Positions 1 through 6,990 of a stretch of 8,951 bases of DNA are shown here, piece after piece. The DNA is from Anaerolineales bacterium UBA3001 (lineage in GTDB: Bacteria > Chloroflexota > Anaerolineae > Anaerolineales > UBA11657). The notes below the pieces were generated by a model that was given only the letters and a program-made list of their open reading frames with translations, was not told the origin of the DNA and searched no databases. The DNA lies in the NCBI GenBank assembly GCA_002346435.1, contig DDZT01000049.1:1-8951 (forward strand), written 5' to 3'. The position numbers and the translations under genes were made by a program. Position 1 is the stretch's first letter. Each line of letters starts with the position of its first letter.

Positions 1-431
1 ATGGTGCTATGGGCGGCGAGTATGGTGCATTCGATCCCACTTTGCCTCCTCCCGCAGGTGAACTCACTGATGCTCCATCAGGTGTTCAAGACATCTTTGC
101 CATGGCAGATGCCGGTGACATCACATATGCAGAAGCATATGAAAAAGCTGAAGAAGATTTTGACTGGCATTCAGTAGCACAAGAAGATATGAATGGTGAA
201 TATGGTGGTGCGGACGGCGACTACGGTGACATGGCTACCCCAGATCCAACAGGTGAACTAGCGTCTGCGACAGAAGATGATATTGATGATAACGACGATG
301 ATGATATTGATGACGACGATGATGATTCAGACTGGGATGATGACATTGATGATCACGATCATTTGGTTGATTTAGATGATGACGATGACGATGACGATGA
401 CGAGATGGTATCACCCTCTGGGAGAATGTAA
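1..431 (+). CDS. C-terminal part of an acidic repeat protein with an Asp-rich tail (5' end outside window)
   Basis: I do not recognise this protein. The frame is open from the left edge (codons begin at base 3) and stops with TAA at 429-431. An ATG lies at 9, but no ribosome site is visible before it and the frame continues leftward, so the gene is probably 5'-truncated. Numbering from that ATG, two related segments occur: residues 1-22 (MGGEYG, then PPPAGELTDA) and residues 61-87 (MNGEYG, then PDPTGELASA), about 60 residues apart, which suggests a degenerate tandem repeat. Between them is an acidic, probably helical stretch (residues 36-60, including DITYAEAYEKAEEDFDW). Residues 90-131 hold 31 Asp in 42 positions, ending in nine consecutive Asp. 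There is no cysteine, and no signal peptide or membrane segment is visible in this part. Asp runs of this kind can bind divalent metal or basic partners, but no function can be assigned. It converges on the minus-strand cluster across a shared terminator. Confidence 0.6.
   Translation, partial: GAMGGEYGAFDPTLPPPAGELTDAPSGVQDIFAMADAGDITYAEAYEKAEEDFDWHSVAQEDMNGEYGGADGDYGDMATPDPTGELASATEDDIDDNDDDDIDDDDDDSDWDDDIDDHDHLVDLDDDDDDDDDEMVSPSGRM
276..401 (+). repeat. GAT/GAC triplet tract encoding the poly-Asp tail
   Basis: This low-complexity stretch is built almost entirely of GAT and GAC codons, with occasional ATT, AAC, TCA, TGG and CAC/CAT interruptions. The last part (375-401) is nine Asp codons, mostly an alternating GAT-GAC hexamer. 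Because the unit is a multiple of three, slippage would change the tail length without breaking the frame. The mix of both Asp codons shows the run is not a pure recent microsatellite expansion. Confidence 0.75.
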
Positions 432-495
432 CATAATCTAATCGCTGTATTGTCTATCAACAACAAACGATAATGATCCAAGAATCGTTTACAGT

Positions 496-539
496 AAATA
501 AAAACACACCCTACATTGCTATAGGGTGTGTTTTTATTT
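496..539. terminator. Bidirectional intrinsic terminator between convergent genes
   Basis: Bases 496-513 and 522-539 are perfect reverse complements (18 bp) around an 8-base loop (514-521). The core of the stem is ACACACCCTA paired with TAGGGTGTGT. The outer part is A-rich on the left and T-rich on the right, so either strand yields a GC-containing hairpin followed by a U-tract. It lies 65 bases after the acidic-protein stop and 32 bases beyond the stop of the minus-strand sensor gene, where a terminator shared by two convergent units would be expected. Confidence 0.9.
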
Positions 540-570
540 TATAGATAACTATAGAAACTCACATATCTTT

Positions 571-2217
571 TTAGTTCTGATGTACAGCGTTCTGTTCAAT
601 CAATTCCGATACTAGTAAAGCGCGCGATACCGAGTCCACCAATGTGGCCATTAGTGTTTCGTCTTCACTAGAATAACCCATTCCTGAAAGACGAGGCCCC
701 AAAGCTAGAACACCCGTTAATTCTCTAATACCTTCTCGAACTACTGTCAAAGGCACTAGCATAGTAAAAGTTTGTCGCATTCCTAGATGCAATGTTTCAA
801 AAGTTTCATCCCCTTCAAAAACAGGGTCTCCCCGTTCTAACTCCTCAAAAACCTCCTGACTAATTGGTACAGAATTAAACCTTTCATCGGTCATATTATT
901 TTTGTTCACAGCAGTCATGCTATTATCTTTACCTCGCAAATATACGGCGCCATGTCCAATTTGCAGTAACTCTACCGTTCTATCAAGAAGCAAATTCATC
1001 AGTTCCTGCCTATCAATCACATAGCTAATTTTGTCAGAAAATGCTCTAACAGCATTACCGAGATTAACCTTTGCCGCATAAAATCGCCCATCAACAAAAT
1101 CCTGTACTTTATCCTGTACTGGCTGTATAAGAGCTCCAATCGCCAAAGCTGTGATTGCTTCAATTATCCCCGGAGGCTCAGCCAATATGAGTTCTGTAAG
1201 ATTTTCAATTACCCCGGACAACAACTCAAACAGAATCACCATTACTATAGTGAGAGATCCATAAACCAGAGCACGATTAATTAGGGAGTCAACTTCCCAT
1301 AATCCAAACCTCATAATAGATATCAGCAATGCCACCGGTATCAATAGAAATGCCAAACTTGCAAAACCCTCGACAAACAATATTTCATAAACCACTGCTC
1401 CCATGCCAGGACTGCCAAGGGATGGAATAATGCCCTTCAAAATTGCGGGCACATACATTCCTACTACTGACAACACAAAACCAAAAAGTACCCACTTGGT
1501 CTGCTGCCTTTGAACTTGAGTAAATTCTTTCACATAGCTCCATAGTTGCGCAAACAAACCAGTACTAAACCAAGCTAACATAACTAAATTTCGTGTCAGT
1601 GTTGGCCAAAGCGCAGGATTTAATGGAGATGCCTCATACACTAGGTTAGACAGCTGCCAAATCACCCATATCCACGCCAATGGCTTTGTCCAACCTGGGC
1701 TACAGTCACCATCTGGGAAAAAATACAATAACAACAGTAACGATGTTTCAGCTAAAGCCAATGATGGAAGCGCAACATAACGCAATTGTGGAATATTCAT
1801 AAGTAATGCGCCAATCTGGTCACCTTGACTTGCCGCATATGCAACAAGAGTCAGCGAAACAAAGAGGGCTAACCAATCATTAGATTTATTCTTGAAAATC
1901 AAACCTGCAATCACCAAACACACACAAACTTGTATGGATTGCAACGCAATGAGGTATCCATGGTAAAACCCTGCACTCAAACTTAATTGCTCCAAAGCGG
2001 TAGAGTAGTCAGGGGAACTAAACCAGAATTTAGGGAAAAACATAACAAAGTCGAAATACGGTTGAATACTAGACACAAAAATACCAATTGTTGTCAACAG
2101 TACTACTGACCATATACCACGCGCAATCCATAACCGCCAACCAGTAATAACAGTAGGTTCATCAGACGCTACGCTACTATCTTCAAAATCATCCCAGCTT
2201 AATGGCTGAATACTCAT
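571..2217 (-). CDS. Multi-pass membrane sensor with C-terminal GAF-like domain and no kinase domain
   Basis: A predicted 548-residue inner-membrane signalling protein. After an acidic, cytosolic-looking N-terminus (residues 1-25) there are about nine or ten hydrophobic segments, at roughly 34-52, 85-107, 113-131, 146-166, 179-193, 209-228, 241-262, 283-303, 315-335 and 351-366. The stretch 302-380 (MRFGLWEVDSLINRALVYG, then PVQDKVQDFVDGRFY) resembles the membrane-exit linker seen in many Chloroflexota and Actinobacteria sensor histidine kinases. Residues about 400-540 look like a GAF domain, with GHGAVYL and a late segment GVLALGPRLSGMGYSSEDE. The protein ends there: no HisKA-type histidine box, HATPase motifs, GGDEF or phosphatase domain follows, and no kinase gene lies downstream before the terminator. 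The start is supported by a strong AGGAGGT ribosome site. It is last in the minus cluster, 35 bases after holA. The ligand and output are unknown. The architecture call is firmer than any function. Confidence 0.8.
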   Translation of the reverse strand: MSIQPLSWDDFEDSSVASDEPTVITGWRLWIARGIWSVVLLTTIGIFVSSIQPYFDFVMFFPKFWFSSPDYSTALEQLSLSAGFYHGYLIALQSIQVCVCLVIAGLIFKNKSNDWLALFVSLTLVAYAASQGDQIGALLMNIPQLRYVALPSLALAETSLLLLLYFFPDGDCSPGWTKPLAWIWVIWQLSNLVYEASPLNPALWPTLTRNLVMLAWFSTGLFAQLWSYVKEFTQVQRQQTKWVLFGFVLSVVGMYVPAILKGIIPSLGSPGMGAVVYEILFVEGFASLAFLLIPVALLISIMRFGLWEVDSLINRALVYGSLTIVMVILFELLSGVIENLTELILAEPPGIIEAITALAIGALIQPVQDKVQDFVDGRFYAAKVNLGNAVRAFSDKISYVIDRQELMNLLLDRTVELLQIGHGAVYLRGKDNSMTAVNKNNMTDERFNSVPISQEVFEELERGDPVFEGDETFETLHLGMRQTFTMLVPLTVVREGIRELTGVLALGPRLSGMGYSSEDETLMATLVDSVSRALLVSELIEQNAVHQN

Positions 2218-2221
2218 ACTT

Positions 2222-2228
2222 ACCTCCT
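2222..2228 (-). promoter_or_regulatory. Strong Shine-Dalgarno site for the membrane sensor gene
   Basis: Read on the minus strand this is AGGAGGT, four bases before the ATG at 2215-2217. It is the best ribosome site in the window. It fixes the sensor start and suggests the last gene of the cluster is translated independently of holA. Confidence 0.8.
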
Positions 2229-2252
2229 ATAAGATTATGCTAAATCACAATG

Positions 2253-3263
2253 TTACGCTGTTAGTCCCGCCACCATAACATCTAAAATAGTTTCACTATC
2301 ACTGCCTGTTTTCATTGCAACATCCATGCTCAGCAAACGCCTATATATGTGCTCCAGGGTACTCAACTCATAACGTTGCGATTGTTTGCTCACCTTATCT
2401 GCAACAAAACTATGCAATCCTAGTATATTCTTCACGTCAGCTGTGTTACCACCTGCTTGCAAAATCTCCTTGGTCTGTAACAAAAGACGGTATTGCCTCA
2501 CAATCATACCAAACACACCTATAGGTTCTCTATTTCCATTACCTACAAGTCTACGAAGCTCGCGCATAGCAGTATGTCCGTCTCGATTAGCTAATGAATC
2601 CACTAGTAAAAATATGTCAGCTTGTCCAGCCATCGGTACCAGTTTAATCACGTCGTCAGCCTCCACTGATCGTTCCCAGTTTACATATGTAAGAAGCTTG
2701 TCGATTTCGGACGACAATGCTCTAGGCCCATCTACTCCAGCATCAGCTAGTGCGTACGCCCCTGAATCTGTAAATGCACCACCCATTTTTGAGGCACGAT
2801 CCTTTATCCACTGAAGCAAATCATTTTTAGTGGGCAGTAAGCATTCTTCCAGCTTAGCGCCTTTGGTAGCACGTACTGCTTTAAGTAACCGGCTATTACT
2901 GGGTAATTTGCGCTTCTCAATCACTATCAATCCAGTAGTCGAAGGTATCTTAGTAAGATAGCGAATAAAACTTTCCATCACATCCTTAGAAGATCCGCCT
3001 TTGTTACTGCTGTTGCTCTTATCCATGAAGCCCCTCACGAGCACCAATCGGTATGGACTTAGAAACGGCACAGCATCACAAGCTGCTTGCAATTCAGCAA
3101 AAGACAAGTTCTTAGCCTCAAACTCGCTAACATTCATCAGAATATTGTCTTTTGAACCGAGACTTTCTATTAATGCCTTGAGTTTTTCCTCTATTGCAAA
3201 TTCATCATTTCCATAGATAAGTGTAACGGGAGGTAAAGTGATCATTCTGTTCAAGTGTAGCAT
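2253..3263 (-). CDS. holA: DNA polymerase III subunit delta
   Basis: Delta is the clamp-opening subunit of the clamp loader: it binds the beta clamp and, with the tau/gamma and delta' subunits, loads it onto primed DNA. The 336-residue length matches the family (about 340). The N-terminus has the delta pattern VTLIYGNDEFAIEEKLKALI (residues 13-32). It is followed by the AAA-like fold without a working Walker A, which is normal for delta. FLSPYRLVLVRGF (67-79), GLIVIEKRKLPSNSRLLKAV (111-130) and the C-terminal collar segment with EPIGVFGMIVRQYRLLLQTKEI (246-267) also fit. The short Ser/Gly/Lys-rich piece at 82-93 is probably a loop. The start is uncertain: ATG at 3261-3263 gives six extra residues, while the second ATG (3243-3245) gives MITLPPVTLIYG, closer to the usual family start. 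Neither has a clear ribosome site. It lies 47 bases after priA and 35 before the sensor gene, probably in one operon. Confidence 0.92.
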   Translation of the reverse strand: MLHLNRMITLPPVTLIYGNDEFAIEEKLKALIESLGSKDNILMNVSEFEAKNLSFAELQAACDAVPFLSPYRLVLVRGFMDKSNSSNKGGSSKDVMESFIRYLTKIPSTTGLIVIEKRKLPSNSRLLKAVRATKGAKLEECLLPTKNDLLQWIKDRASKMGGAFTDSGAYALADAGVDGPRALSSEIDKLLTYVNWERSVEADDVIKLVPMAGQADIFLLVDSLANRDGHTAMRELRRLVGNGNREPIGVFGMIVRQYRLLLQTKEILQAGGNTADVKNILGLHSFVADKVSKQSQRYELSTLEHIYRRLLSMDVAMKTGSDSETILDVMVAGLTA

Positions 3264-3310
3264 GAAGCAGACTTGCCATCAAATCTATGACACATACTAC
3301 AACAGTGAGC

Positions 3311-5827
3311 TTACAATAAACTTAAAGGGTCTACCTCAAGCCTCCAACCACTAGGCAACTTTATGTTTGCTAACTCTGCTGGGTCCGGCCCACGTAAAAT
3401 CACATGCCACCGATATTTGCCACCTGATTTTGAAAAAAAACATGGTGCTGGACCGATAACCTCAGTACTACTCGCTTTGTATTTGCGAACTCTCCCCCGT
3501 AACTCATCAGCTACGGAATGTGCCTCTGATTCAATGCGAATATTATTATGGTTACTACCCAGTAGTCGTACAAGCTTACCAAATGGTGGATAATTATAGC
3601 GCCTCCTTAATTCGATTTCGTGTTTGTAAAATCCATCATAATCATGGCCTGCAGCTGAAACAATAGCATGATGATCGGGCATGTAAGTTTGCATTACAGC
3701 ATGCCCTCCTAGACGGCTACGACCTGAGCGACCCGCCACTTGGGCAAGCACTTGAAAAGTCCTTTCGGCTGCTCGGTAATCCGGAAGTGTTAATCCAACA
3801 TCACACGATACAGCACCTACAAGTGTGACCTGTGGTAAATCCAACCCCTTTGCTATCATCTGAGTGCCAATTAATACATCGGCCTTCCTATCAACAAATC
3901 TGTTCAATATCTTATCATGCGACCCTGCCGTTTTTGTAACATCTCTATCCCATCTCACTGTCCGCGCATTCGGAAAATAGTACTTCACTTCCTCTTCTAC
4001 AGATTCAGTGCCGACACCAAAGTGCTTAATACGAGTACTACCACAGCTTGGACACAAAGCTTTCGAATTATGTTGCAAATTACATTGATGACAAACTAGC
4101 TTGTCTTGAGTACTATGATACGTAAAAGGTATGCTGCAACGCGGACACTCCAAAGTATGACCACAATCACGACAAAACACATAAGATGCATGCCCTCTTC
4201 TATTAATGAAAAGGATAGCTTGCTCCTGAGATTCAAGCACTTTAGATAACGATTCCTTCAAGATACGGCTAAACATCGACCTATTACCAGCTCGTAGCTC
4301 GTGTCGCATGTCTACAATCTCGACATCAGGTAACTTAATGTACTGAGTCTCAGATTTACTGAAATCAAGCGGCTCTTGTTCACATATTTTGTCTAAACTG
4401 CTGTCCTGAAATCCTAGTGTTTCACTATGACCCATTATTCTATCGGGCAAACTTATCTTGACAAATTTTTGCTTATTGGCAAATGTCATACTCACTATAT
4501 CCGGTGTAGCACTTCCCAGTATGCATACTGCTCCCAACTGACGCGCATATTCCACAGCAGCATCTCTAGCATTGTAATAAGGGGGATGTACTGGCGCATC
4601 CTGTCGATAAGCTTCTTCATGCTCTTCATCAACAACCACAAGACCGATATTTGGCAGAGGTGTAAACAGAGCAGACCGTGCACCAACCACAACATCTAAG
4701 TCTCCAGACCGACACCTGCGCCAGGTATCATATTTCTCCCCAATAGACAGCTTGCTGTGAATCAATCCAACACGGTGTGAAAAGCGTTCTAGAAAACGAC
4801 GCACCGTTTGAGGGGTAAGAGCTATTTCCGGGACTAACACAATAGCCGTTTTGCCTTGTTTCAATACTTCGGATACAGCACGCATGTACATCTCAGTTTT
4901 CCCTGAACCAGTCACACCGTGCAGCAAAAAAGGCCTTGGGTTTGATTCTAGAAAAGCTTTATTCATAATATGCCAAGCATCATCTTGAGCGTCTACTAAT
5001 TTAGGCGGTTTGGTAACCTCTACATTTAGTGCAGACAAAGAGTTTCGAATCGTCTCTATCTTTTCTAGAATCACATATCCCTGCTTCACCAAACTCCTAA
5101 GGTCAGAAATATTAGCTCCAGTTTCAGAATAGATAACACTTTTGTCAACAGCTAAATTATTGCTAAACAAAAACCTCAACACATCGGCACGTCTATTGTG
5201 AGCCGCTTGCGAACGATTGCTAAGTTTCTTTTCAGATAATTCGTAATAAGTAATACTAGTAATCAAGCGTACTATAGTCGTGGTCTTTGGTTTAACATTA
5301 GGAGATGCAAGCACTGCGGTCTTATTGACAATCCCCCTAGACACCAAACGCTCAATCACTGGCTTCCAATTACGAATCTTCAGTATCTTTCCTAACCGCC
5401 TTCCCTGTAAAGGTCCTTGCTCTTTAAGTAAAGTTGTTATTTGTTTCTGATACTCTGTGTGCAGAGACAACCTTTCATCTGCCAATTCATAAATATAGTT
5501 GACCCGTTGACTTAATCCCTGTGGCAACATCATTACAACGCAATCAACGAGATTCGTATAATATTTTTCTGACAACCAGTATGCTAAATCCAATTGAGCT
5601 TTAGTTAATACTGGATATGGATCAAGTATAGATTCCACATATTTATAATTGGTCACATCAATAGGCGGAGTGGTGTCCAAAGACAATACTATTCCCTGCA
5701 CAAGCTTCTTGCCAAATGGAACGACAACGAGGAGTCCGAAAGAAATCTGATCGCGCAGCTCATCAGACACCTTGTAATGATAGGTGTTAGTTATCTTAGG
5801 AACATTAGGTAGTATTTCAACGTACAA
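3311..5827 (-). CDS. priA: Primosomal replication-restart helicase PriA
   Basis: PriA recognises stalled or collapsed replication forks, unwinds the lagging arm and starts reloading of the replicative helicase. All domains are visible in the 838 residues. The N-terminal 3'-end-binding domain is about 1-105 and a winged-helix region follows. Walker A GVTGSGKT is at 304-311, DEEH at 400-403 and GSATP at 438-442. The zinc domain has all eight cysteines (552, 555, 561, 564, 579, 582, 592, 595). The second helicase lobe has GTQMIAKGLDLPQV from 654, DYRAAERTFQ and QVAGRSGR (696-703), and the C-terminal domain completes it. It is somewhat longer than the E. coli enzyme (732), partly through about 35 residues at 465-499 between the helicase lobes. 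The start is TTG: no ATG, GTG or other TTG lies between it and the in-frame TAG that ends the epimerase gene, and GGAAG precedes it. Its place before holA makes sense as a replication pair. Confidence 0.97.
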   Translation of the reverse strand: MYVEILPNVPKITNTYHYKVSDELRDQISFGLLVVVPFGKKLVQGIVLSLDTTPPIDVTNYKYVESILDPYPVLTKAQLDLAYWLSEKYYTNLVDCVVMMLPQGLSQRVNYIYELADERLSLHTEYQKQITTLLKEQGPLQGRRLGKILKIRNWKPVIERLVSRGIVNKTAVLASPNVKPKTTTIVRLITSITYYELSEKKLSNRSQAAHNRRADVLRFLFSNNLAVDKSVIYSETGANISDLRSLVKQGYVILEKIETIRNSLSALNVEVTKPPKLVDAQDDAWHIMNKAFLESNPRPFLLHGVTGSGKTEMYMRAVSEVLKQGKTAIVLVPEIALTPQTVRRFLERFSHRVGLIHSKLSIGEKYDTWRRCRSGDLDVVVGARSALFTPLPNIGLVVVDEEHEEAYRQDAPVHPPYYNARDAAVEYARQLGAVCILGSATPDIVSMTFANKQKFVKISLPDRIMGHSETLGFQDSSLDKICEQEPLDFSKSETQYIKLPDVEIVDMRHELRAGNRSMFSRILKESLSKVLESQEQAILFINRRGHASYVFCRDCGHTLECPRCSIPFTYHSTQDKLVCHQCNLQHNSKALCPSCGSTRIKHFGVGTESVEEEVKYYFPNARTVRWDRDVTKTAGSHDKILNRFVDRKADVLIGTQMIAKGLDLPQVTLVGAVSCDVGLTLPDYRAAERTFQVLAQVAGRSGRSRLGGHAVMQTYMPDHHAIVSAAGHDYDGFYKHEIELRRRYNYPPFGKLVRLLGSNHNNIRIESEAHSVADELRGRVRKYKASSTEVIGPAPCFFSKSGGKYRWHVILRGPDPAELANIKLPSGWRLEVDPLSLL

Positions 5828-5831
5828 ATTT

Positions 5832-5836
5832 CTTCC
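5832..5836 (-). promoter_or_regulatory. Ribosome site supporting the TTG start of priA
   Basis: The minus strand reads GGAAG, then AAAT, then TTG. This purine-rich site sits at suitable spacing and supports initiation at the TTG at 5825-5827. The 11 codons between it and the epimerase stop contain no usual start codon. Confidence 0.5.
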
Positions 5837-5860
5837 AGGATTAAAAGCTGTACAACCACA

Positions 5861-6844
5861 CTATCTGGTGTCGTCATATATATTGTTGTCTCGGAACCAA
5901 TTTACCTCTTGCGCTAGACCATCCAAAACCGAAGTTGTGGGCTTATACCCAAGTATGGTACGTGCTTTTTCTATATCAGCACGAGTCTCCAATTGATCAC
6001 CGGAACGTTTTGGGATAATGCTAATTTTAGCTTGGCGACCCAGAATATTCTCAATAATACTTATACCTTCTCTGGTAGTTATAGAAATATCAGAACCAAT
6101 GTTAAATATCTCGTTGTTACAACTACTCATATTCTCTAAAGCTAACACCATACCAGCCACTGCGTCTGCAACATAAGTGTAACTCCTGTAATGATCATAG
6201 CTACCATCAAACAGCGTGAATTCTTTGTCATGCAAGATACATTCAATAAGGCGAGGATATAATTTTTCCGGGCGCTCGCGAGGACCATACACAGAAAACA
6301 ATCGCAACGAGCATGCATCTATCTTGCCTTGACGACTAGCAGCCATGACGAGATGTTCAGCTGCAAGCTTAGTAACCCCATAGTATGAAGTTGGTTTGGT
6401 TTCTGCATTTTCGTTTCCTATAGCTTTCGCTCCATATACTGACGAGGTGGATATATATATTAACCCACCCTGAACCGTGTTAGTATCGATTATCGCATCC
6501 ACTAAACGATGTGTAGCAATAATATTATTACGAATATAATCATCCAAACTAGCCACACTAGATAGTCCTGGCTGAGCAGCACAATGGAATACAGCATTAA
6601 CGTCATGTAAAACATCACTCAGAGAGTCTTCTGCTAGATTACATAAAACAAATTCGCAACCTTGCTCACGGATCGATCTAATATTTCTCTTTTTTAATTC
6701 ACGCGCGTAGTTATCTACAAGACAATCTATACCAATTACATCATGGCCAATTAAAGCCAAGTGTTCAGATAACTGTGATCCGATAAATCCAGCTGCTCCT
6801 GTTACAAGTATTCTCATATATCTAGATTTGTATTTTTCTTGCAT
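5861..6844 (-). CDS. NAD-dependent nucleotide-sugar epimerase/dehydratase (extended SDR family)
   Basis: A cytosolic Rossmann-fold enzyme acting on a nucleotide-activated sugar, probably for cell-surface glycans. The NAD-binding motif GAAGFIG is at residues 16-22. The acidic D40 after the second strand (VIGID) fits NAD rather than NADP. The catalytic signature is STSSVYG (132-138) with YGVTK (Y155, K159). RLFSVYGPRERPEKLYPRLI (181-200) and RADIEKARTILGYKP (288-302) are typical of the GalE, UDP-glucuronate epimerase and decarboxylase group. The exact substrate cannot be read from sequence. The open frame begins at 6844, but the ATG at 6815-6817 gives MRILVTGAAGFIG, the normal family start. The candidate promoter at 6860 also leaves a more usual leader for that start, so I prefer 318 residues; neither start has a strong ribosome site. 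It heads the minus cluster. It is in the same reading frame as priA, separated by one TAG and 11 codons. No other sugar genes are adjacent. Confidence 0.88.
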   Translation of the reverse strand: MQEKYKSRYMRILVTGAAGFIGSQLSEHLALIGHDVIGIDCLVDNYARELKKRNIRSIREQGCEFVLCNLAEDSLSDVLHDVNAVFHCAAQPGLSSVASLDDYIRNNIIATHRLVDAIIDTNTVQGGLIYISTSSVYGAKAIGNENAETKPTSYYGVTKLAAEHLVMAASRQGKIDACSLRLFSVYGPRERPEKLYPRLIECILHDKEFTLFDGSYDHYRSYTYVADAVAGMVLALENMSSCNNEIFNIGSDISITTREGISIIENILGRQAKISIIPKRSGDQLETRADIEKARTILGYKPTTSVLDGLAQEVNWFRDNNIYDDTR

Positions 6845-6859
6845 TCATAATCAATATGA

Positions 6860-6865
6860 ATTATA
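6860..6865 (-). promoter_or_regulatory. Candidate -10 box for the epimerase-priA-holA-sensor cluster
   Basis: The minus strand reads a perfect TATAAT here. Transcription would begin near 6853, about 35 bases before the preferred epimerase ATG at 6817. No good -35 lies at 16-18 bases; the nearest match is TGGTCA at 19-base spacing (bases 6885-6890). It is the only consensus -10 seen in the divergent gap on this strand. Confidence 0.45.
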
Positions 6866-6883
6866 GCTGCGTAATAGTTAGTT

Positions 6884-6910
6884 TTGACCATCTTTGCAAT
6901 CCAATATTAA
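6884..6910 (+). promoter_or_regulatory. Candidate promoter for the thioredoxin-TPR gene
   Basis: TTGACC (6884-6889) resembles a -35 box, and TATTAA (6905-6910) a -10 box, 15 bases apart, which is slightly short. Transcription would start near 6917 and give a leader of about 70 bases. It lies within the upstream part of the long open frame, which supports the internal start at 6991 for the gene. Confidence 0.35.
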
Positions 6911-6978
6911 CGTTTGCTAAGAATTCAATCCTACAGCAGACTGCCTATGAAGGCAATGGTACAATTACGGTCGAATAC

Positions 6979-6982
6979 AGGA
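6979..6982 (+). promoter_or_regulatory. Ribosome site deciding the thioredoxin-TPR start
   Basis: AGGA lies eight bases before the ATG at 6991. The frame is open back to an ATG at 6856, but those 45 upstream residues do not resemble a thioredoxin N-terminus and overlap the candidate promoter, so 6991 is the preferred start. Confidence 0.6.
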
Positions 6983-6990
6983 ATATACTC

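Noticed and set aside
1..174. Frame 1 is also open from base 1 to a TAG near 174.
   Set aside because: The frame-3 product has the internal repeat and continues through the Asp tract to 431; the frame-1 product is low-complexity shadow sequence.
465..490. A 7-bp inverted repeat (AAACGAT / ATCGTTT) with a 12-base loop before the terminator.
   Set aside because: It is short, AT-rich and adjacent to a far stronger hairpin; it is likely chance.
2315..5996. Several plus-strand open frames of 60-142 codons opposite holA, priA and the epimerase.
   Set aside because: They are antisense to well-supported conserved genes, lack family motifs and have no convincing ribosome sites.
6856..6990. A 45-residue N-terminal extension of the thioredoxin-TPR protein.
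   Set aside because: It has no thioredoxin-like or signal-peptide pattern and overlaps a candidate promoter. The ATG at 6991 has AGGA at good spacing and begins a normal thioredoxin domain.
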